This document shows, one piece after another, positions 33,630-41,603 of a stretch of 64,000 nt of DNA; the stretch's first letter is position 1, and every line of letters starts with the position of its first letter. This DNA is from UBA1351 sp963677625 (GTDB taxonomy: Bacteria > Bacillota > Clostridia > Lachnospirales > Vallitaleaceae). The translations under genes and the position numbers were made by a program. The stretch is from positions 744,001 through 808,000 of the forward strand of contig CAXXSW010000007.1 of the NCBI GenBank assembly GCA_963677625.2, read 5' to 3'. The notes under the pieces were generated by a model. The model was not told where the DNA came from. It did no database searches and worked only from the letters and a program-made list of their open reading frames with translations.

Positions 33630-34424
33630 TTAAGTTCGTTTCTCCAAAATCCATTTCATAAAGCGCTCAACTTCAATATCCCATACTCTCCATTCATGAC
33701 TCCCTTCAAGTTCGTGGTAATGACAAGGAACCTTAAACCTTTCCATGGTATCCTTAAAGGATCTTGATGCTTCAAGAATAAAATCCTCACTTCCACAACT
33801 CACATAAAAATCAGGAAATTTAAGACCTTCACTTGCTAACTTTCCGACAAGCCAGTAGACATCATGTTCTGTACCTACCAGATGGTCCACATCACCAAAA
33901 ACAAGTCGAACATCTTTTTCTGTTCGTTTCAGCCAGTCTTCTGCATCTTCAGGCACACCTTGATTAGCTGTCTGGGCAATAGCTAAGGCACCTGAAAAAG
34001 ATGCGACTGCCTGGTAACGATCAGGATAGGTTAATCCTATTTTCATGGCACCGTAGCCACCCATAGATAACCCCCCTATATAAGTAAACTCAGGTTCATC
34101 AGTGATAGGGAACCATTTTTTTAAAATTTCTGGAAGTTCTTCAGTTAAATGGGTAAAATAGGGTTCACCTGAAACCATATCTGTGTAAAAAGATTTACCA
34201 CCCTCAGGCATAACAACTGCAAAGCCTAACTCCATAGCATATCGTTCAATGGAAGTCATTCGCATCCATCTGGAATAATCATCCGTATATCCATGTAAAA
34301 GATATAAGAGGGGATACTTTCCTTTGCTATCACAAAAGCCTTTGTCCTCATCTGGTAGCAAGACATTCATTGCCATGTTTCTGTTCATTACAGGGGATGG
34401 ATAATTAATATGAAATACTGCCAT
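33630..34424 (-). CDS. esterase (esterase D / tributyrin esterase family)
   Basis: From the ATG at 34424 (AAGGAG, 6-bp spacing) the protein is 264 residues. It is an alpha/beta hydrolase with the nucleophile elbow GGLSMGGYG (Ser near residue 122), an oxyanion HGYTDD near residue 49, a candidate acid in VSCGSEDF, and the catalytic His in LEGSHEWRVWD. The family hydrolyses short acyl esters (EstA/tributyrin, feruloyl or acetyl groups); a cytoplasmic location fits the absence of a signal peptide. It is a single gene; the physiological ester is unknown. Confidence 0.85.
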   Translation of the reverse strand: MAVFHINYPSPVMNRNMAMNVLLPDEDKGFCDSKGKYPLLYLLHGYTDDYSRWMRMTSIERYAMELGFAVVMPEGGKSFYTDMVSGEPYFTHLTEELPEILKKWFPITDEPEFTYIGGLSMGGYGAMKIGLTYPDRYQAVASFSGALAIAQTANQGVPEDAEDWLKRTEKDVRLVFGDVDHLVGTEHDVYWLVGKLASEGLKFPDFYVSCGSEDFILEASRSFKDTMERFKVPCHYHELEGSHEWRVWDIEVERFMKWILEKRT

Positions 34425-34602
34425 AATGCTCTCCTTTATTCGTAGGTTTATATATAGTTTCAATATTACGAGGGAGTCCAGCTCCTTATTTTTCCAACAA
34501 GACCATTTACATAGTCCTTAAAAATAGGATAGTACGAAGAAGGAGAACCGTCAAGTATTCTTAACTTCAAAATTGTTATATATTACGATATAAGGTGATA
34601 TA

Positions 34603-35346
34603 TTATTCCCACTTGAACATTTTCAATGATAATCCTCCAAGAACAATAAAAAACCCTAAAAGAACTAAAATCTGAAGTCCGAAATCAAAAACAGACTGTC
34701 CAAGCCAAAGGCCTCGAACCAACTCAATACCATAGGTTAGTGGAAAAGCTTTAGATATGTTCTGAATCGTCTCAGGCATAAATTGTAAAGGTAAGGTTGC
34801 ACCGGATAAAAAGAGCATAGGAAAGTAAATAACATACGAAATAGCCAAGGCTGCTTTTGCATTCTTTGTAAATCCTGCAATGAATAAACCAATAGAAAAT
34901 ATACTGACCATAACCAATAAGACACCAAGAAATACCATGATAGGATTTCCATAAAATTTCAAATCAAAAACCATGATTCCCACTATAATTAAGAGAATTG
35001 AACCAATAAATGTAACAATAGCATTTACGACCAGTTGGGCAAGTAGAATATCAAGTGGTTTAATTGGTGTTGCCATAAATCGTTTGAGTATCTTTCTTTC
35101 TCTGTATTGGGAGACTGTAATAGGTAACGTCATTAAACCAGATACACTGATGACCATACAGATATAACCAGGTGTAGAAATATCAACAGATCCATGTCCA
35201 CCATTGTAAGAAGACGGGTCATTACCATACATAGATCCAAATAGAAGTAACATCATCACCGGAAAAACCAGTGAAAAAAAGATATTCATAAAATTCCTAA
35301 CATTCATTTTCCATTCCAAAACAGCTGTTTTTACTAGTATGTTCAT
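34603..35346 (-). CDS. ABC-2 type transporter permease
   Basis: From the ATG at 35346 (GGAGG, 7-bp spacing) the protein is 247 residues with six predicted transmembrane segments and the ABC-2 signature region near segment 5 (FLSGATLPLQFMPETIQNISKAFPLTYGIELVRGLW). It overlaps the stop of the ATPase gene by one base (TAATG). Together they form an exporter of the drug, antibiotic or lipid-linked type (NatAB/DrrAB-like). The substrate is unknown. Confidence 0.88.
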   Translation of the reverse strand: MNILVKTAVLEWKMNVRNFMNIFFSLVFPVMMLLLFGSMYGNDPSSYNGGHGSVDISTPGYICMVISVSGLMTLPITVSQYRERKILKRFMATPIKPLDILLAQLVVNAIVTFIGSILLIIVGIMVFDLKFYGNPIMVFLGVLLVMVSIFSIGLFIAGFTKNAKAALAISYVIYFPMLFLSGATLPLQFMPETIQNISKAFPLTYGIELVRGLWLGQSVFDFGLQILVLLGFFIVLGGLSLKMFKWE

Positions 35347-36260
35347 TATTCTTCCTCCCATTTCTTGCCGGTAAGGCTTAAGTATGCGTCCTCAAGACTT
35401 GGTCTTGAAATATTGATTTGCTTATAATCAATATCATGCTGGTTTAAGGTAAGAACCACATGACTGATAATGTCTTCATCATGACTATATACTTTCACAA
35501 GTCCATCTTCATAGGAAACTCTGGCAGGTTTACCAAGTCTCTTTTCCAATTCAAGGGAAGATTTCTTATCTGCTTTAAAAGATACTTCATGGTCAAGTTC
35601 AGCTTTGTCAATAACACCTTTGACATCATCTAAGGCTATTAGTTTTCCACCATCAATAATTCCGATTCGATCACAAAGATAGGAGGCCTCTTCCATGTAG
35701 TGAGTTGTTAAAAAGACCGTTCGTCCTTCTTCTTTCAAACTCTTGACCAAGTCCCACATTTCCCGTCTTGCTTTAGGGTCAAGACCAGTGGTTAACTCAT
35801 CCAGAAAAACAAGCTTTGGATTTGCGATAAGTGCAAGGGTTATAGCTACTTTCTGCTTTTGACCTCCAGAAAGGTTGTTAACGTAAGCATTTAACTTGTC
35901 TTCAAGACCAAACCGTTTAAGAAGGGGCATATAATCCAGCGGCTCCTTATACATGGCCTGAAAGAACTCACAGATTTCCTTAACCTTTATTTTATCTTGA
36001 TAGGTTGTTTCCTGGAGCTGTACACCAATATGATCATATAGTTTCTTACCGGCTCTTAGCACATCCATACCTGCAACCTGAATTTCTCCACCGTTTGGTT
36101 TCTTAATACCAACCATACATTCTATAGTTGTTGACTTACCTGCACCATTCGGACCAAGAAGACCGAAAATGGACCCTTCTTCTACTTGAAAACTAATATC
36201 GTTCACAGCTCTATATGAACCGTATTTTTTGCTTAAGTGTTTGACTTTAATAATTGACAT
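35346..36260 (-). CDS. ABC transporter ATP-binding protein (DrrA/NatA-like)
   Basis: From the ATG at 36260 (GAGGG, 5-bp spacing) the protein is 304 residues with Walker A GPNGAGKST, signature LSGGQKQKV, Walker B LVFLDELTTGLDP and switch His in FLTTHYMEE. A C-terminal DrrA-type extension covers residues about 220-300. One oddity: the usual LDEPT is LDELT here. It energises the permease encoded next. It lies downstream of a LytTR-DUF3021 pair but past a terminator, so separate transcription is likely. Confidence 0.9.
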   Translation of the reverse strand: MSIIKVKHLSKKYGSYRAVNDISFQVEEGSIFGLLGPNGAGKSTTIECMVGIKKPNGGEIQVAGMDVLRAGKKLYDHIGVQLQETTYQDKIKVKEICEFFQAMYKEPLDYMPLLKRFGLEDKLNAYVNNLSGGQKQKVAITLALIANPKLVFLDELTTGLDPKARREMWDLVKSLKEEGRTVFLTTHYMEEASYLCDRIGIIDGGKLIALDDVKGVIDKAELDHEVSFKADKKSSLELEKRLGKPARVSYEDGLVKVYSHDEDIISHVVLTLNQHDIDYKQINISRPSLEDAYLSLTGKKWEEE

Positions 36261-36373
36261 ATAATCCCTCTTTTCCATAATTATCATTTAAAGACGAAGC
36301 TTATTTTTGTGAATGAAGCCATCCAAGCTTTCTCAAAGTGTTTATGAGCATAGTATAGAAGTTAAGACAAAAA

Positions 36374-36405
36374 AAATCGACCCCTTGTCGATAAGCGGTC
36401 GATTT
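36374..36405 (-). terminator. terminator after the DUF1543 gene (twin repeat 1)
   Basis: The stem AAATCGACC/GGTCGATTT is followed on the minus strand by a run of T. About 45 bp around it is nearly the same as 37965-38010, including the following TAAGTGGT. Confidence 0.8.
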
Positions 36406-36423
36406 CATCTAATAAGTGGTGCT

Positions 36424-36933
36424 TTATAATGTATCAATTCGGTGATAACCATGCCAGTCTGGTACCTGATCATAAGATTTACCAGTATGGACCAGTTCTA
36501 TATACCCTTCCTGAAGTTTGTTAAGAAGTGTAGCTTGACTAACATCCAGAACAAAATCTACATGAACCTGAACCATACCTTGGAGCATTTCTTTGGCAAC
36601 CCGGATTTTAGCTTCATCTTCACTTTCACAAACAAAAAGGCCGGCTTCATGAACCTCCAACATAGACTTGGGGTCATAACCTCCAGCAAAAACAAAAAAA
36701 AGTTTTAAGGAACTTTCAAGGCCCTTCTCTGAAAGCTTAATCTCATAGCCATCTGCCCCTAACAAGGCCTTATAGCTATCGACATGTAGCTTTAAATCCA
36801 ACCCTTTCCAATTCTCCCGTAAGACATCATAAGTCTCTTCAATATCTTTTGCAATAACAAACTGAACATCATGGATTTCAGAATGTCCTCCAGGTAGCTT
36901 GCCACCAAGTGTAATCATATAAAGATGCTTCAT
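36424..36933 (-). CDS. DUF1543-family protein
   Basis: The 169-residue protein starts with LYMITLGGKLPGGHSEIHDVQFV, the hallmark of DUF1543, and the same kind of motif region recurs around residues 75-90 (FFVFAGGYDPKSMLEVHEAGLFV), giving a two-fold repeat. No catalytic residues are recognised and it is probably a small cytoplasmic protein. It lies 12 bp after the DUF3021 gene and ends the operon. Function unknown. Confidence 0.8.
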   Translation of the reverse strand: MKHLYMITLGGKLPGGHSEIHDVQFVIAKDIEETYDVLRENWKGLDLKLHVDSYKALLGADGYEIKLSEKGLESSLKLFFVFAGGYDPKSMLEVHEAGLFVCESEDEAKIRVAKEMLQGMVQVHVDFVLDVSQATLLNKLQEGYIELVHTGKSYDQVPDWHGYHRIDTL

Positions 36934-36945
36934 TTTATTTCTCCT

Positions 36946-37383
36946 TTAACTATCCTGTCTCTTTGATAATTTATTAAGTTCCTCATTAAGTTCCCTTGCT
37001 CGTTGACTCCAATATGTTTTTATACCCAACCAGATTATACCATAGACTACAATATACATAAGAATAAAGAGAAGTCTTCCAAAAAAAGATCTTGGTGCCC
37101 ACCCAATAGAAAAGGCCAAAGGAATATAGGGTAAGATCAGTATACCGTGTGTTACGGTTTGTCTAAGTAAGCTCCATTCTTCAACATCATAAACCACACT
37201 AACGGAACCCATATAAAAACCAACAAACATGGCCATAAAATAATGAAAACTTAGGGACTTGAAGTCCATGAACATTTGACCCTCTGCCCCAGCAATAAGC
37301 ACTAATACAGTATAACCAATAGATAGACCTAAAAATATACCGAATAAACCACGAATAAAAAATGTTTTCACATATGCTGTCAT
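36946..37383 (-). CDS. DUF3021-family membrane protein
   Basis: A 145-residue protein with four predicted transmembrane segments and a charged C-terminal tail (YWSQRARELNEELNKLSKR). DUF3021 proteins are almost always encoded beside a LytTR regulator and are thought to restrain or sense for it at the membrane. Here it overlaps the LytTR stop by 4 bp, which supports the pairing. Confidence 0.88.
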   Translation of the reverse strand: MTAYVKTFFIRGLFGIFLGLSIGYTVLVLIAGAEGQMFMDFKSLSFHYFMAMFVGFYMGSVSVVYDVEEWSLLRQTVTHGILILPYIPLAFSIGWAPRSFFGRLLFILMYIVVYGIIWLGIKTYWSQRARELNEELNKLSKRQDS

Positions 37384-37883
37384 TTAGGTTGACCTCCCAA
37401 TCCGATAAATTCTTTTACCTTGGAAACAAACCGTCTGGAAATAATTTCTTCATGACCATTTGAAAATTTAACTACCAAGGACCCGTTAAAAGTAACTTCA
37501 ATATTTTTGATACGATGAATGTTTACAATAGCTGACTTGGAGATTCGAATAAAGGAAGTACCTACTAGAAGATCTTCAACTTCATATAACTTCTGGCGAA
37601 TCTCATAGGTAAAGTTTTTACTATCGGCAAAAACTTTACCCTTTATTGTATAGAATAAAGATATATCTTCTGGACTTAGAACATATATCTTTTGATCAAT
37701 CCGGCCAGAAATAGACGGATGTACAGGCCTCTTCTGTCCCGCATCCGCTAAATGCCTCTCCTGATTTTTTCTATCATCTTCTAGTCTGGCCAATATACCG
37801 GCCACTTCCTCATTCATCTCTGGTGCCTTTATTAGGACGGATACCTCTTTATAATCACCATTAATATCAATTTCGTATCTCAT
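37380..37883 (-). CDS. LytTR-type DNA-binding regulator
   Basis: The 167-residue protein has an N-terminal region of about 60 residues and a LytTR domain (VLSPEDISLFYTIKGKVFADSKN, then VGTSFIRISKSAIVNIHRIKNIE, residues about 65-165). It has no response-regulator receiver domain. It is paired with DUF3021 and likely responds to a membrane signal. Its promoter (TTGCTA-16-TATTAT, 37939-37966) overlaps the preceding terminator, so the leader starts within the recurrent hairpin-SD element. Confidence 0.9.
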   Translation of the reverse strand: MRYEIDINGDYKEVSVLIKAPEMNEEVAGILARLEDDRKNQERHLADAGQKRPVHPSISGRIDQKIYVLSPEDISLFYTIKGKVFADSKNFTYEIRQKLYEVEDLLVGTSFIRISKSAIVNIHRIKNIEVTFNGSLVVKFSNGHEEIISRRFVSKVKEFIGLGGQPK

Positions 37884-37887
37884 TTTA

Positions 37888-37937
37888 CCTCCTAGGACGC
37901 ATAAGCGAGCAGTAAATCGAAGATTTACACCCCGTCC
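37888..37937 (-). promoter_or_regulatory. recurrent hairpin-SD leader, copy 4 (lytTR)
   Basis: On the minus strand an outer stem GGACG/CGTCC (37933-37937 with 37895-37899) encloses GTAAATC-TTC-GATTTAC and TGCTCGCTTATG, directly followed by TAGGAGG. The hairpin plus TGCTCG stretch matches the pirin leader almost base for base. Confidence 0.7.
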
Positions 37938-37938
37938 A

Positions 37939-37966
37939 ATAATATCATAATCCTAAACAATAGCAA
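37939..37966 (-). promoter_or_regulatory. promoter of the lytTR operon
   Basis: On the minus strand TTGCTA (37961-37966) and TATTAT (37939-37944) are 16 bp apart. The transcript start is predicted at about 37932, placing the leader element at the very 5' end of the mRNA. Confidence 0.5.
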
Positions 37967-38000
37967 AAATCGACCCCTAAGTAACAAGCGGTCGATTTTT
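37965..38000. terminator. terminator after the ABC exporter operon (twin repeat 2)
   Basis: An 11-bp stem AAAAATCGACC/GGTCGATTTTT with T-runs in both directions. It is the near-twin of the hairpin at 36374-36405. Confidence 0.85.
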
Positions 38001-38017
38001 ACACATAAGTGGTTTTA

Positions 38018-39742
38018 TTAATTAAATTGATTCATATACAACTTATAATAGTCACCTTTCATAAGCATAAGCTCTTTGTGACTACCCATTTCTTTGATTT
38101 TACCGTCTGCTATAAGTATTATTTTATCAACAAATTTTACTGTAGACAACCGGTGAGCAATAATAAAGCTAGTACGTCCTAATAGAACATTCTTAATAGC
38201 CAACTGAATTTTCTTCTCTGTGTTAACATCAATCGAAGAAGTTGCCTCATCCAATATAAAAATACTTGGATTGGCAAGTATTGCACGGGCAATAGAAATA
38301 AGTTGCTTTTCTCCAGAAGACAGCTTAGCTCCCCCTTCACCAACCTTCGTTTCATAACCATGGTCCATATGTTCAATAAAGTCATGAGCTTGTGCCATTT
38401 TGGCTGCTTCAATAATTTCCTCTTGACTGGCTTCTAAGCGACCATAACCTATATTCTCCATAATCGTTCCACTAAATAAAAGGGGTGTCTGAAGAACATA
38501 ACCCAAGTTGGATTGGATAAATTCTTTTTCAAGAAAACTATAGTCAACTCCATCTAAATACATCTTTCCTTTGGTAGGAGCATAGAACTTACAGATTAAG
38601 TTAACGATTGTCGACTTACCTGCTCCTGTCTCACCAACCAAGGCAATTTTCTCACCGGCTTTCACTTCCAAGGAGAAATTGTCAAGAACTTTTTCACGTT
38701 CATCATATGCAAAGTCCACATTTTCAAAAGTGATTTGTCCACTGATATCAAATTCTTCATGAGGTTTATCCACATGTAAGGACTTTTCTTGGGATAAATG
38801 TGTTAATACTCTCTCAGCAGCAGCTTTAGCCGCCTGTACTTCGGAAATAACCCTAGCCACCTGAGTAATAGGATCAAAAAACATGGAAGCATAATTAATG
38901 AAAACAATCAGAGTACCAAGGGTAACCCATTGGTTTTCTAGATATATACCACCAGCCACAATAACCGTAGCAATTCCAAGAGAACCAACATTCATGGCAA
39001 CAGGAATATAGACACTGGAAAGGAAAGCACTCCTAATGGACTTGGTCTGCATCTCATCAGTAACTACTTCAAATTCTCGGGCATTTTTCTCTTCTGTTAC
39101 CAATGTCTTAGATGTAATCGCACCGGTAATTCCTTCATTAATTAGACGAATCACATCTGAATTCAATCGGCGAACTTCTTTTTGGGTATGGAAAATCTTA
39201 TTCTGAAAAAAGTAACTGACCCCAACAAGAATTGGAATAATAATGGAGACTAAGGCTGCCAGTTGCCAGTTAATAATAAACATAATAATTAAAATCATAA
39301 ACATAAAACTGACAGACCAGGTTAGGTCTACTACAACACCCCAAGACACAATATCTGCTATCTTACCAATATCAGATGTAATCTTTGACAGGACCTTACC
39401 AACACCCTCCTGGTCGAAATAGGAAAAATGAAAATCTTGCATGCGGTTAAAAGATTCTCTTCTAAGCATATATGCCAGATTAGATTCCAATTTACCTGCC
39501 TGTATAATGAAAAGAATAATTAATATCCCGAAAATGACAATAACCGAACCGTATAGTAAAAGGTATGGCATCAAGCCCTCTGTCGTTCTTGGTGTAATAA
39601 ATTTATCGATGGCGATTTTTGTTGCAAGAGGCAGAATCGCATCTAGTATCGCAATCCCAATCAACATGATAAACAGAATAACCATGTCCTTTAAATATGG
39701 CTTGAATAAAGATTTAATCAAGTCCTTGTGTTTTTTAAACAT
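38018..39742 (-). CDS. ABC exporter, half-transporter with consensus ATP site residues
   Basis: From the ATG at 39742 the protein is 574 residues: six transmembrane segments then a nucleotide-binding domain with Walker A VGETGAGKST, signature LSSGEKQ, Walker B FILDEATSSID (catalytic Glu) and IAHRLST. It overlaps the preceding ABC gene by 8 bp. The two together look like a heterodimeric BmrCD/LmrCD-type drug or lipid exporter, in which this subunit supplies the catalytic Glu. A longer frame exists into the upstream gene, but AGGAG lies just before 39742. Confidence 0.9.
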   Translation of the reverse strand: MFKKHKDLIKSLFKPYLKDMVILFIMLIGIAILDAILPLATKIAIDKFITPRTTEGLMPYLLLYGSVIVIFGILIILFIIQAGKLESNLAYMLRRESFNRMQDFHFSYFDQEGVGKVLSKITSDIGKIADIVSWGVVVDLTWSVSFMFMILIIMFIINWQLAALVSIIIPILVGVSYFFQNKIFHTQKEVRRLNSDVIRLINEGITGAITSKTLVTEEKNAREFEVVTDEMQTKSIRSAFLSSVYIPVAMNVGSLGIATVIVAGGIYLENQWVTLGTLIVFINYASMFFDPITQVARVISEVQAAKAAAERVLTHLSQEKSLHVDKPHEEFDISGQITFENVDFAYDEREKVLDNFSLEVKAGEKIALVGETGAGKSTIVNLICKFYAPTKGKMYLDGVDYSFLEKEFIQSNLGYVLQTPLLFSGTIMENIGYGRLEASQEEIIEAAKMAQAHDFIEHMDHGYETKVGEGGAKLSSGEKQLISIARAILANPSIFILDEATSSIDVNTEKKIQLAIKNVLLGRTSFIIAHRLSTVKFVDKIILIADGKIKEMGSHKELMLMKGDYYKLYMNQFN

Positions 39743-41516
39743 GATGCTCCTCCTCTCTGTAATCCGATTCTTGAACATCACAAACTTCTCGATAAAATTC
39801 GTTTTTCTCCTTAAGTTCATCATGGGTTCCACTAGCTGTAATCACACCATCTTCCAAGACATAAATAATATCCGCATCCATAACAGATGTAATTCTATGG
39901 GAAATTAATATCATGCCTAAAGAATCCTTAAGTTCTTTTAAGGCTGCAACAATCTTTATCTCTGTATCAGTATCTACGGCACTTAAGGAATCATCAAAAA
40001 TCATAATTCGAGAATCTTCTATAATCTTTCTAGCAATGGATACCCTTTGTTTCTGGCCACCGGATAGGGAAACTCCCTTCTCTCCAACCATGGTTTCATA
40101 GCCCTTGTCAAAGCCTATAATAGACTCATGGATAGACGAAATCTTAGCTGCTTTTTCTACCTCTAAACGACTTAAGTGATTACTTGAAATTTTAATATTG
40201 TCCTCAATGGTCTTAGCAAAAAGAAAAGTATTTTGCATAACTAAAGATACCTTTTTACGTAGGTATTTCTTGTCGATATCCGCAATTGGTATATCATCAA
40301 TGGTTACCTGACCGGAACTTGGATGAAGCATACCAATAAGAATATTAGCTAAAGTCGTCTTTCCTGAACCGGTAGGACCTACTATTCCTATCATCTTACC
40401 AGGTTGAACACTCATGGTAACACCCTTAAGAACTTCAACTTCATCATAAGCAAAATGAACGTTTTTAAGTTCCAAATGTCCATAAAAGTCCGGTTGTAGA
40501 CCAGTATGATCTTCCTTAATCTCATTCAGGACTTCCTGGATACGGCCTGCTGAAATTTTACTTTTACCAAACTCGGTAAGAAGTCGTCCCATCATACGCA
40601 CAGGCCATATAATCATATTGCCATAGCTAACAAAAGCAATAAATGTACCTACAGTGATCTGACCATCAACAACAAAATAGATACCTGCAACAACTGTAAT
40701 CATAATCTGAGCAAAACACATAAAATCAGATAGACCCCAGAAAAAGGCCATATTAAAGATTAGCTTATAAAGAGCCGCTCGGAATCCTTCATTCTTCTCA
40801 TCAAAACGCTTTTTCTCGAAAGACTTTCTATTAAAAGCCCGTACCACCTTAATACCGGATAAATTTTCTTGAGCAATAGTAGTAAACTCAGATTCCGCCT
40901 CTTCCACGACTAAAAATCCCTTTTTAACAACATTGTAGAAAAAATAGGAATAGGCGATAATCACCGGAACCAAGCACAGTGCATAAACCGTAAGCCTAGG
41001 GCTCAAGGACAGCATAAAGACTGACACGACAACCAATAAAAACAAGGCTCTAACCACTTCAATCAACTGACTGGCCAAAAAGCGTCTAATGGTCTCAATA
41101 TCTGTTGTCGCCCTCTGAATTAAGTCCCCAGTCTCCATATTCACATGATATTTATAATCCAATTCCTGAATATGTGCAAACATGGTATCTTTCAATTTCT
41201 TAGCAACAATCTCCCCACCCGTTGCTGCATATTTAGTTCTAAAATGCATAACGATACCATTAAGAACGGAAAAGCCAAGGATTATCCCCGCTGCTAAAAG
41301 AAGATTAGCTACTACAGATCTACCTGTAAATAAAAACTCAGCAATCTTCCTAAGTAATGGGTCATCAATCTTTACTTTTTCAATATTAAAATCTACAATC
41401 AGCTTAATCACAATAGGATTAAGTAACTGAAGAACAGCTGCAATAAAGATACTTATTGCAGCCAGTATAAAATACCTCTTTGACCCTTTGTAAATATTTT
41501 TATCTAGTCCAAACAT
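39735..41516 (-). CDS. ABC exporter, half-transporter with a degenerate ATP site
   Basis: The 593-residue protein has six transmembrane segments and a nucleotide-binding domain with Walker A VGPTGSGKTT and signature LSGGQKQRVS. Its Walker B is MIFDDSLSAVD: the catalytic Glu is replaced by Asp, the usual sign of the non-catalytic half of a heterodimeric exporter. It also has SHRITSV in place of AHRLST. It is the first gene of the two-gene operon. The substrate is unknown; multidrug or lipid export is inferred. Confidence 0.9.
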   Translation of the reverse strand: MFGLDKNIYKGSKRYFILAAISIFIAAVLQLLNPIVIKLIVDFNIEKVKIDDPLLRKIAEFLFTGRSVVANLLLAAGIILGFSVLNGIVMHFRTKYAATGGEIVAKKLKDTMFAHIQELDYKYHVNMETGDLIQRATTDIETIRRFLASQLIEVVRALFLLVVVSVFMLSLSPRLTVYALCLVPVIIAYSYFFYNVVKKGFLVVEEAESEFTTIAQENLSGIKVVRAFNRKSFEKKRFDEKNEGFRAALYKLIFNMAFFWGLSDFMCFAQIMITVVAGIYFVVDGQITVGTFIAFVSYGNMIIWPVRMMGRLLTEFGKSKISAGRIQEVLNEIKEDHTGLQPDFYGHLELKNVHFAYDEVEVLKGVTMSVQPGKMIGIVGPTGSGKTTLANILIGMLHPSSGQVTIDDIPIADIDKKYLRKKVSLVMQNTFLFAKTIEDNIKISSNHLSRLEVEKAAKISSIHESIIGFDKGYETMVGEKGVSLSGGQKQRVSIARKIIEDSRIMIFDDSLSAVDTDTEIKIVAALKELKDSLGMILISHRITSVMDADIIYVLEDGVITASGTHDELKEKNEFYREVCDVQESDYREEEHHV

Positions 41517-41603
41517 ATTATGTCCTCCTAACCTATTTATTATATCAAATTTTAGATTAAAATTGGATTAGAACTATCATTTTAAAATTTAACATTTTAT
41601 CTT

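Noticed and set aside
34160..34185. GTAAAAAGATTTAC in the esterase gene, like the leader hairpin
   Set aside because: It is in coding sequence, lacks the downstream TGCTCG or AGGTCAC and a ribosome site, so it is chance similarity.
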